Assembly (NCBI GenBank): GCA_025458125.1
Contig: JALOTA010000002.1
Coordinates: forward strand, 1 to 53,505
Length of the DNA: 53,505 nucleotides
Direction of reading: 5' to 3'
From: Hyphomicrobium sp.
GTDB lineage: Bacteria > Pseudomonadota > Alphaproteobacteria > Rhizobiales > Hyphomicrobiaceae
This document shows, in pieces, positions 47,461-53,505 of this stretch. A model generated the notes under the pieces. It saw only the letters and a list, made by a program, of their open reading frames with translations, made no database searches and was not told where the DNA came from. The first letter of the stretch is position 1. Every line of letters begins with the position of its first letter. The position numbers and the translations under genes were made by a program.

Positions 47461-47493
47461 AGCGCGGCGGCTGTTTCAAACAGCCACCGCGCT
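47461..47493 (-). terminator. Terminator downstream of pqqA copy B
   Basis: A 16-bp stem with one mismatch (47461-47476 against 47478-47493) is followed on the minus strand by TTTTCGTTT. It is a strong intrinsic terminator, 28 bases after the stop codon. Confidence 0.85.
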
Positions 47494-47520
47494 TTCAAAT
47501 TCAGCTAGGCTAACCGACGC

Positions 47521-47610
47521 TTAGATGACGTCGATCTCGGCCGGCAGGTACGACGTGACTTCGAGGCCGACTTCCTGCTCACGAACGGCGGGCTTGGTCC
47601 AGGTCTTCAT
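47521..47610 (-). CDS. pqqA: PqqA, PQQ precursor peptide (copy B)
   Basis: The 29-aa peptide begins MKTWTKPAVREQEVG and ends LYLPAEIDVI-like, with the PqqA signature EVTSY: E17 and Y21 are the residues that PqqE joins when making pyrroloquinoline quinone. In known PqqA the glutamate and tyrosine are four residues apart, as here. A CTGGAGGAAACACC ribosome site precedes the ATG. It is a self-contained unit with its own upstream element and terminator. No pqqB, pqqC, pqqD or pqqE is in the window, so the enzymes must be encoded elsewhere. The peptide is identical to copy C. Confidence 0.85.
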   Translation of the reverse strand: MKTWTKPAVREQEVGLEVTSYLPAEIDVI

Positions 47611-47682
47611 GGTGTTTCCTCCAGGTGAGGGCTCAACTCCCGAGCCCCGATGTCAAAAAGATACCCCGGGCCGCCGATAACC

Positions 47683-47724
47683 TCAAATCGCAAGTTCGTG
47701 AGAATCTGATCAGACTTGCTGATC
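47683..47724 (-). promoter_or_regulatory. Shared pqqA upstream element, unit B
   Basis: The 22-base core at 47683-47704 is identical to the one at 47998-48019. Three bases on comes GATCAGA, at the same spacing in unit C. In B this forms a perfect GATCAG-N5-CTGATC inverted repeat (47708-47724). The element lies about 72 bases before the start codon, a suitable place for an activator or promoter. Confidence 0.72.
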
Positions 47725-47771
47725 TGAGAACCGAGCCTTGCTGATGGCAGGACGCCATCGCCCGAAAAGAA

Positions 47772-47803
47772 AACGCGGCGGCTGCAATCGCAACCACCGC
47801 GTT
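47772..47803 (-). terminator. Terminator downstream of pqqA copy C
   Basis: The imperfect stem AACGCGGcGG...CCaCCGCGTT is followed on the minus strand by TTTTCTTTTC. It ends unit C before unit B begins, so copies B and C need separate promoters. Confidence 0.8.
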
Positions 47804-47826
47804 CTTAAATCTCTGACGAGAGACGT

Positions 47827-47916
47827 TTAGATAACGTCGATCTCGGCCGGCAGGTACGACGTCACTTCGAGGCCGACTTCCTGCTCACGAACGGCGGGCT
47901 TGGTCCAGGTCTTCAT
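47827..47916 (-). CDS. pqqA: PqqA, PQQ precursor peptide (copy C)
   Basis: This 29-aa peptide is identical to copy B, with the EVTSY motif (E17 and Y21) that PqqE crosslinks. The coding bases differ from copy B at only two positions, both silent. A CTGGAGGAGATACACC ribosome site precedes the ATG. Its upstream leader differs from that of copy B outside the shared element, so the duplication is not very recent or the leaders have diverged while the peptide is held constant. It lies 163 bases before the end of polA. Confidence 0.85.
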   Translation of the reverse strand: MKTWTKPAVREQEVGLEVTSYLPAEIDVI

Positions 47917-47997
47917 GGTGTATCTCCTCCAGATTGCGTCGCCGGGATCTCCAACCGGCTTCGAATGAGATGTGTGTACCGGTCAGACCGCACACGT

Positions 47998-48029
47998 TCA
48001 AATCGCAAGTTCGTGAGAACGCGATCAGA
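47998..48029 (-). promoter_or_regulatory. Shared pqqA upstream element, unit C
   Basis: The core at 47998-48019 is identical to that of unit B, followed at the same 3-base spacing by GATCAGA (48023-48029). The second half of the inverted repeat seen in units A and B is missing here. It lies about 81 bases before the start codon. Confidence 0.72.
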
Positions 48030-48079
48030 TTTCGTTTCGTCGTCGCCTAGAAAAACTGATCGGCCACACTTCGCCGCGC

Positions 48080-51076
48080 TCAGTGGGCGGCTTCCCAGTT
48101 GTCGGCCGCCTTCGCATCCACGTGAATGGGCACGGTCAGTCGCACGGCCGGCTCAGCCGCACCTTCCATGACCGCGCGCGCCGTTGCGATCAGCGCTTCG
48201 GCCTCTCCCTTCGGAACTTCGAAAACGAGTTCGTCGTGAACCTGCAACAGCATGCGCGCCCGCGAGAGCCGCGCTCGCGCCAGCGCCTCCGGCATCCGGA
48301 TCATGGCGCGGCGAATGATGTCGGCCGCCGAACCCTGGATCGGTGCGTTGATCGCAGCACGCTCGAGAAAGCCGCGCATCGACGGGTTCTTCGTATTGAT
48401 CTCGGGATAGTGCACGCGCCGTCCGAAAATGGTTTGCACAAAACCGTTCGCGTGAGCGAATGCCTTGGTGCTGTCCATGTAGTCGCGAATTCCAGGGAAA
48501 CGTTCGAAGTACGTCTTAATGTAAGCGCCCGCTTCCTCGCGGCTGATACCCAGCTGGTTTGCGAGACCGAATGCGGAGATGCCGTAGATGATACCGAAGT
48601 TGATTGCCTTGGCGCGCCGTCTCACCTCGGCCGTCATGTCCTTCAGCGGCACTCCGAACATTTCGCTGGCCGTCATCGCGTGTATGTCGAGGCCATCCGC
48701 GAAGGCCTTCTTCAACTGCGGAATGTCAGCGATGTGCGCCAGCACGCGCAACTCAATCTGCGAGTAGTCGGCCGAAACGAGCGTGTGGCCCTTCTCCGCG
48801 ATGAAGGCCGTTCGAATCTCCCGGCCCTCCTTGGTGCGGATCGGGATGTTCTGCAGATTGGGATCGGATGACGACAGCCGCCCGGTCGTCGTCGCCGCCA
48901 GAGCGTAGCTGGTATGAATGCGCCCGGTCTCCGGGTTGACGAAGCCCGGCAGCGCATCGGTATAAGTCGAGCGAAGTTTCGTGAGTTGCCGCCACTGCAG
49001 CATCGTATCGATCAGCCGGCGTGCGTCCGGCGGCAGGTCTTCGTTCGCCGCCAGGTCATCGAGCAGCCCGGCGCGCGTTTCCCATTGCCCGGTCTTGGTC
49101 TTCTTGCCGCCGGGCAGCTTCAGCGTATCGAACAGGAACTCACCCAGCTGCTTGGGCGAACCGAGATTAAATTTATGGCCGGCAAGTTCGTAGATCAACG
49201 CCTCATGCTCGGCGGCCCGCTGCGCAAAGGTGCCGGAAAGGCGTGTGAGAATGTCCCGATCGACCTTGATGCCATCCCGCTCCATCGCCGCGATGACCGA
49301 GAGCATCGGCCTTTCGAGCGTTTCGTAGACCGTCGCCAGACGTTCCGGAGCGAGGCGGGGCTTTAGAGCCATCCAGAGCCGCAGCGTAACATCGGCATCC
49401 TCTGCCGCGTACTCCGTGGCCTTGTCGATCGGGACACCGGCGAATGTCTTTTCCGACTTCTTTGCCCCGGGTGCGTGCGCGATGACGTCATCGAAGCTCA
49501 CGCAGATATGGCCGAGATGGCGCTCCGCCAATTCGTCCATTCCGTGACCACCCCGTCCGGCATCGAGCGCATAGGACATCAGCATCGTGTCGTCGTAGGG
49601 TTCGACGCGCAGTCCATACCGGGCGAGCACGACCGCGTCATATTTCAGATTGTGCCCGATCTTCATTGTGAACGGATCGTCGAGAAGAGACTTCAACCGG
49701 TCGAGCGCGTCGCGCGATGGGATCTGACCGGGCAGAAGACTTGCGCCGCCGAACAGATCGTCGTTCGTCTTTCCATGCAGAAGCGGAACATAGCAGGCCT
49801 CGCCCGGCGCAGTTGCAAGCGAGAAACCAACGAGCTCGGCCTGCATCGCATCGAGACTGGTTGTCTCCGTGTCCACGGCGACCCGGCCGCTTGCGCGCGC
49901 CTTTACGATCCAACCGTCGAGTTCCTCGAGAGTCTTTACCGTCTTGTAGGCGGCACGGTCGAAAGGCGCGCCGCGCGCCGCAGCGCGTCCCGCGTCAATG
50001 GCCGCCGATGGCGCTCCCGGCTCCTTCGATTGTGGCAACGGCTCGGAACTTCGCGGCGCGGCGGCTTCCGGTGCCGGCTTCTTCGCCAGCGACGATCCGA
50101 CCGATGCATCGAGCGGCGGCGGAGCCTCGACCCCGAGCTTATCCGCAATCCGCCGGGTCAGCGTATTGAATTCCATTCGCCTCAGGAACCCGATCAGCTC
50201 CTCAGGGTGGGGATCGCGAACGCCGAATTGCTCGACCGGAACCGTCTCCGGCACGTCGTCTTTGAGGCGGACCAGCTCGTGCGAGATGCGCGCCTGGTCG
50301 GCGAATTCGATGAGCTTTTCCCGCCGTTTCGGCTGCTTGATCTCATCGGCACGCTCAAGCAGCGTGGCGAGATCGCCATAGGAGTTGATCAGTTCCGCGG
50401 CCGTCTTCAGGCCGATGCCCGGCACCCCCGGGACATTATCCGTCGAGTCGCCCGCCAGCGCCTGGACCTCGATGACCTTGTCGGGCGGCACGCCGAATTT
50501 TTCCAGAACTTCGTCGCGGCCTATCTTCTTGCCCTTCATGCCGTCGAACATGACGACGCCGGGGCGAACCAGCTGCATGAGATCCTTGTCGGACGATACG
50601 ATCGTCACATCGCCGCCGCGCTCCACGACATCCCGCGCATACGTTGCGATAAGATCGTCAGCCTCGTACCCATCCTGCTCCACGCACGGCACATTGAACG
50701 CCCGGACCGCATCGCGAATGAGCGGGAACTGCGGCACGAGTTCTTCCGGTGGAGGCGGACGATTGGCCTTGTATTGATCGTAGATCTGGTTGCGGAACGT
50801 CTCACGGCCGGCATCGAAGATCACGGCTAGATGCGTTGGTGCCTCGGATGCCTTGCTCTCTTGCAGAAGCTTCCAGAGCATCGTGCAGAAACCGTGCACC
50901 GCCCCCACCGGCAGTCCGTCGGAGGGCCGTGTCAACGGCGGAAGCGCGTGAAACGCACGGAAGATGTAGCCCGACCCATCGATCAGGTAGACATGGCTGC
51001 CCTTGACGATGGGCACGGCTTCGATCGCGGCGGGTCCCGCGCTTGAATTGGAATGTGGAGGCGATGTAGCGGTCAT
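48080..51076 (-). CDS. polA: DNA polymerase I
   Basis: The 998-aa enzyme has an N-terminal 5'-3' exonuclease domain (VYLIDGSGYIFRAFHALPPL), a 3'-5' exonuclease domain with the DxE motif in RVAVDTETTSLDAMQAELVG and a late YAAEDADVTLRLW site, and a polymerase domain with motif A DYSQIELRVLAHI, motif B RRRAKAINFGIIYGISAFGL and motif C VHDELVFE. All catalytic motifs look intact, so both nuclease activities are expected. It is used in repair and Okazaki fragment processing. Confidence 0.98.
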   Translation of the reverse strand: MTATSPPHSNSSAGPAAIEAVPIVKGSHVYLIDGSGYIFRAFHALPPLTRPSDGLPVGAVHGFCTMLWKLLQESKASEAPTHLAVIFDAGRETFRNQIYDQYKANRPPPPEELVPQFPLIRDAVRAFNVPCVEQDGYEADDLIATYARDVVERGGDVTIVSSDKDLMQLVRPGVVMFDGMKGKKIGRDEVLEKFGVPPDKVIEVQALAGDSTDNVPGVPGIGLKTAAELINSYGDLATLLERADEIKQPKRREKLIEFADQARISHELVRLKDDVPETVPVEQFGVRDPHPEELIGFLRRMEFNTLTRRIADKLGVEAPPPLDASVGSSLAKKPAPEAAAPRSSEPLPQSKEPGAPSAAIDAGRAAARGAPFDRAAYKTVKTLEELDGWIVKARASGRVAVDTETTSLDAMQAELVGFSLATAPGEACYVPLLHGKTNDDLFGGASLLPGQIPSRDALDRLKSLLDDPFTMKIGHNLKYDAVVLARYGLRVEPYDDTMLMSYALDAGRGGHGMDELAERHLGHICVSFDDVIAHAPGAKKSEKTFAGVPIDKATEYAAEDADVTLRLWMALKPRLAPERLATVYETLERPMLSVIAAMERDGIKVDRDILTRLSGTFAQRAAEHEALIYELAGHKFNLGSPKQLGEFLFDTLKLPGGKKTKTGQWETRAGLLDDLAANEDLPPDARRLIDTMLQWRQLTKLRSTYTDALPGFVNPETGRIHTSYALAATTTGRLSSSDPNLQNIPIRTKEGREIRTAFIAEKGHTLVSADYSQIELRVLAHIADIPQLKKAFADGLDIHAMTASEMFGVPLKDMTAEVRRRAKAINFGIIYGISAFGLANQLGISREEAGAYIKTYFERFPGIRDYMDSTKAFAHANGFVQTIFGRRVHYPEINTKNPSMRGFLERAAINAPIQGSAADIIRRAMIRMPEALARARLSRARMLLQVHDELVFEVPKGEAEALIATARAVMEGAAEPAVRLTVPIHVDAKAADNWEAAH

Positions 51077-51148
51077 CGGGCCGGACTATAGGCATATCCC
51101 GTCCCGGCGCCAGCCCTACCAGGGCCTGGAGTCCCGCCTCTTCAAGCG

Positions 51149-51634
51149 TCAGGAGGGCCGGGCCTCGATCCGCACGTCGGCGGCCTTGCCCAGCCCACGC
51201 CAGCTTTGCCGAAGTACGACCTTCTGCAGGAAGGACAAGAACTGATCGCGCTGATCGGAGCTGAGCGCCTCGACGAGAGCTTCGTCGACCCGGGCCGCAA
51301 CAGGTATCGCCCGGCGCAGCACTTCCTGACCCTCAGGCGTGATGCGAACCGCATACATGCGAGCATCTTGCCGCGTCCTGCGACGGGTCAGCAGCCCGCG
51401 CGCGACAAGACGGCGAACAATATCCGCAAGCGTGGAACGATCGATGCCCGAGACGTCGCAAAGCTCCGTCTGGCTTGGATCATCCAGGCCGTCGACGACC
51501 GACAAAACAACGAACTGCCGGGCAGTTATGCCGACTTCTCCGATCGACCTCGCGAATAAGTCTTCCGCAAGCTGCCCTGCGCGGTGCAGCAGGTGTGTTG
51601 TGCTCATCGAGACGAGATTTCCAGGAACGTTCAT
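51149..51634 (-). CDS. MarR-family transcriptional regulator
   Basis: The 161-aa protein has a winged helix domain of the MarR type: ITARQFVVLSVVDGLDDPSQ, TELCDVSGIDRSTLADIVRR and the wing LVARGLLTRRRTRQDARMYA. Start ATG 51634 has a good GGGGAAGG ribosome site. It is divergent from the araC-family gene, with a possible operator between them. Its ligand and targets are unknown. Confidence 0.88.
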   Translation of the reverse strand: MNVPGNLVSMSTTHLLHRAGQLAEDLFARSIGEVGITARQFVVLSVVDGLDDPSQTELCDVSGIDRSTLADIVRRLVARGLLTRRRTRQDARMYAVRITPEGQEVLRRAIPVAARVDEALVEALSSDQRDQFLSFLQKVVLRQSWRGLGKAADVRIEARPS

Positions 51635-51758
51635 CGGACCCTTCCCCGTAGTTTTTTCTCCGGCAGCGCGAACCTCCACTCAAGAAAGTTCATCATGCGC
51701 GCCTTGTGCACAACATAGGCCGTAGGTGGATTGCAGGTTTGACCCGCCGGACTAGTAT

Positions 51759-51774
51759 TTGACCGGGTGGTCAA
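51759..51774. promoter_or_regulatory. TTGACC-GGGT-GGTCAA inverted repeat
   Basis: This perfect 6-4-6 inverted repeat lies in the gap between marR and the araC-family gene. A third TTGACC is at 51739-51744, in direct orientation, 20 bases before. It is a good candidate operator for one of the two regulators. Which protein binds is not known. Confidence 0.55.
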
Positions 51775-51844
51775 CACCACATGCAATGTTAGACTCCCGA
51801 CGCCACGATATGGTTCCGCCCGTTCAGAACATCGCGGAAAAAAA

Positions 51845-52915
51845 ATGCTAAGCGATCCGCTGATATCCAGCGCGGTGCTGCACGGGCTGGACGATTTTTT
51901 AAAGCAGCGAAACATCGCTTACGAGGAGATCCTCGTCTCAGCCGGCGCGACGCGGCAGGAGGTTGACTGCGCACCTCAGACTGGCCTGCAACTAAGTACA
52001 ATCCTGCGCATCCTCGATTTGGCAGCTTTGACCGCGCAGTCGCCGTGCTTCGGGCTGGAGTGGTCGCAAGCCTACGATCCCAGAGAATTGGGCGTCTTCG
52101 GCTACCTGCTTCAAAACTCTGGTTCTGTTCGTGAAGCGTTGGATGCGATCACCCGCTATTATTCTCTCGTCATTCACCCCGTCAGCGTGGAAATCGCCGA
52201 AGAAGGAGCAGCCACCGCACTGATCTGGCGGTTGACGCCCCGGCTTCAATACAAGTCGGCTCAGTTCGTTCTGTTCGCAACCGGTGTGGCGGTCGCGCGC
52301 CTGCGAGCCGCGGCAGGCGGAAACTGGGACCCGCTTCTCGTCGAGTTGGCCTGTCCGGAATTACCCTGCAAGGCGCTGTTGAGAACCGTGTTCGGGCCCT
52401 CGGTTCACCTGGGCGCAAAAGCCACGCGCATCGTTGTCACGGCAGACAACATCGACGGCCGCAACCAGACGGCAGACCCGCGGCTGTTCGGCTTGTTGCA
52501 AGGTCTCGCAGACCGCATGGTGCAGGAGCGCGGCACGAACCTCGCCTATACCTATCTCGTCCGGCGGATCGTCTCCCGCCGCATCGGTCATGGCGAAGTC
52601 TCGCTCGAAGCGGTGGCACATGAGATGCAGACGTCTCCACGGATGCTGCAAAGCCATTTGGCGACGGAGGCAAACTCATTCGTCCGTCTGGTGCAGACGA
52701 CCAAGCAGGAACTCGCCAAGGACTACTTGTGCGAGACCGATCTTCCGCTGAATGAGATCGCCCAGTTGCTCGGCTTCTCCGAACTCTCGGCATTTTCCCG
52801 CGCTTCGCACCGCTGGTTCGGCGAACCGCCGAGTGCGGTACGCGACCGGAGCCGGCAGGGCCGGCTGGAAATCGGCTCGGGTTCGATCGTTCGGGAGGAC
52901 GGGAACACGGCCTGA
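51845..52915 (+). CDS. AraC-family transcriptional regulator
   Basis: The 356-aa protein has an N-terminal arabinose-binding-like domain of the OruR/ArgR type (about residues 1-210) and a C-terminal AraC helix-turn-helix at about 250-340: [20 protein letters not shown] and [20 protein letters not shown] then [12 protein letters not shown]. Start ATG 51845 is chosen over an in-frame upstream ATG because it begins the domain, although its ribosome site is weak. It is divergent from marR. The ligand is unknown. Confidence 0.87.
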   Translation: MLSDPLISSAVLHGLDDFLKQRNIAYEEILVSAGATRQEVDCAPQTGLQLSTILRILDLAALTAQSPCFGLEWSQAYDPRELGVFGYLLQNSGSVREALDAITRYYSLVIHPVSVEIAEEGAATALIWRLTPRLQYKSAQFVLFATGVAVARLRAAAGGNWDPLLVELACPELPCKALLRTVFGPSVHLGAKATRIVVTADNIDGRNQTADPRLFGLLQGLADRMVQERGTNLAYTYLVRRIVSRRIGHGEVSLEAVAHEMQTSPRMLQSHLATEANSFVRLVQTTKQELAKDYLCETDLPLNEIAQLLGFSELSAFSRASHRWFGEPPSAVRDRSRQGRLEIGSGSIVREDGNTA

Positions 52916-53040
52916 CCCGTCCTGGCTTTGGCGGCGGCGGACTTTGGCGTCCGAGGACAGCGAGCCACCCGGTCTTGGCCATTTGCGGCCCGGCCATGAA
53001 TAGAGTATCTACCAGGGCCGCGCCGGCGTTCCCGGCGCAT

Positions 53041-53117
53041 GCACCCGTAGCTCAGCTGGATAGAGTGTTGGATTCCGAATCCAAAGGTCGCAGGTTCGAA
53101 TCCTGCCGGGTGCGCCA
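53041..53117 (+). tRNA. tRNA-Arg (anticodon CCG)
   Basis: The 77 bases fold as a standard tRNA: the acceptor stem GCACCCG pairs with CGGGTGC, the D arm is GCTC/GAGT, the anticodon stem TTGGA/TCCAA carries the loop TTCCGAA with anticodon CCG, and the T arm GCAGG-TTCGAAT-CCTGC is complete. The CCA end is encoded. It reads CGG arginine codons. Confidence 0.97.
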
Positions 53118-53377
53118 TTCCCCTGCCCAGTCCACCGTCGAAATGAACCGCCCGGCGCCGTGCCGTGTCAGCGGCGCGGACCGGCGGCGCGGCAGATGGA
53201 ATCCGGAGCCCTCGGGGCAAGGCCGCGCCGACGGCCGTCGCGACCGCCGAAAAAATAGCTGCAACTCCCCGTTCGGCCGGCGCCGCGAGTCGCTTATGAG
53301 TGTAGAGCGCAGGCTACCGGCAAGGCTTTTCGCCCATAAGGAGCCCTCGCGGCCGCAACTCACGTGGAGACTCTTCC

Positions 53378-53505
53378 ATGCCCATGATCGAATTGAGCGA
53401 ATCCGAGGTCGAAACCCTGATCTATGCCCTCGGCGTCGCAAAGGCTGATCTCAAGGAATGCATTGCAGACCCGTCCCAGACCGCTGACGACCGGCAGGAG
53501 TGGAC
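53378..53505 (+). CDS. Partial small protein gene, cut by window end
   Basis: The frame starts at ATG 53378 after a GGAGA ribosome site and runs to the window edge without a stop. The visible residues are acidic and helical in prediction: MPMIELSESEVETLIYALG, then a segment with KADLKECIADPSQTADDRQE. I do not recognise it. A second in-frame ATG at 53384 is also possible. Confidence 0.55.
   Translation, partial: MPMIELSESEVETLIYALGVAKADLKECIADPSQTADDRQEW

Larger units (their letters stand above)
47197..48029 (-). repeat. Three tandem pqqA-like units
   Basis: Three units lie head to tail on the minus strand, at about 47197-47370 (A), 47461-47724 (B) and 47772-48029 (C). In transcription order each has an upstream element, then the coding part, then a hairpin terminator. 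Units B and C are full copies whose coding parts differ at only two positions. Unit A lacks about 83 bases between the element and the end of the coding part. The pattern indicates duplication of whole transcription units, followed by decay of one. Confidence 0.8.

Noticed and set aside
49475..50830. 451-codon plus-strand frame inside polA
   Set aside because: It is antisense to conserved polymerase and exonuclease domains and encodes an arginine and histidine-rich sequence with no family match.
1..53505. CRISPR array, insertion sequence or prophage
   Set aside because: I saw no regularly spaced direct repeats, no transposase or integrase reading frames and no phage structural genes. The tandem pqqA units are too few and too variable to be a CRISPR array.

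Overview
The window is high-GC alphaproteobacterial DNA, most likely order Hyphomicrobiales. The evidence is the rhizobial-type layout of the flagellar (fla) and chemotaxis (che) genes, MotE and DUF1217 flagellar proteins, a class I lysyl-tRNA synthetase and a CheS/CheT-type che operon. Several short genes resembling pqqA (precursor peptide of pyrroloquinoline quinone, PQQ) suggest a PQQ-using, possibly methylotrophic genus, but the genus cannot be fixed from the sequence alone.

Region 1 (179-15529) is a flagellar cluster in two divergent blocks. The minus-strand block runs from motA (12525) down through fliM, fliN, fliG, flhB, an unrecognised 161-aa gene, flgB, flgC, fliE, flgG, flgA, flgI, motE, flgH, fliL and fliP, and ends with a flagellin gene. 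The plus-strand block is a DUF1217 gene, flgF and fliI. Many junctions overlap by 4 bases, which implies translational coupling. Export, hook and MS-ring genes (flhA, fliQ, fliR, fliF, flgD, flgE, flgK, flgL, motB) are not in the window.

Region 2 (15530-27404) starts with an Xre-family regulator preceded by a perfect 10-bp inverted repeat. A complete chemotaxis operon follows: a transmembrane MCP, a STAS protein (CheS-like), cheY1, cheA, cheW, cheR, cheB, cheY2, cheD, a small CheT/CheZ-like protein and a globin-coupled oxygen-sensing MCP.

Region 3 (27458-46188) is mostly housekeeping and envelope genes: an RND efflux pair, lysK, a GmrSD-like DUF262/DUF1524 protein, DUF952, pyrD, a small membrane protein, the ligase-associated DEXH helicase and phosphoesterase pair, a TIGR02186/TauE membrane pair, and a large PodJ-like Sel1-repeat protein.

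Region 4 (46485-48029) is the most unusual part. A beta-helix-like protein gene with an apparent frameshift is followed by three tandem pqqA-like units on the minus strand. Each unit has its own terminator and a shared upstream element. Two units encode identical 29-aa PqqA peptides. The third is a deletion remnant in which the upstream element is joined to the last few codons. No pqqB-E genes are in the window.

Region 5 (48080-53505) holds polA, divergent marR and araC-family regulators with an inverted repeat between them, a tRNA-Arg(CCG), and the start of a short unrecognised gene cut by the window edge.
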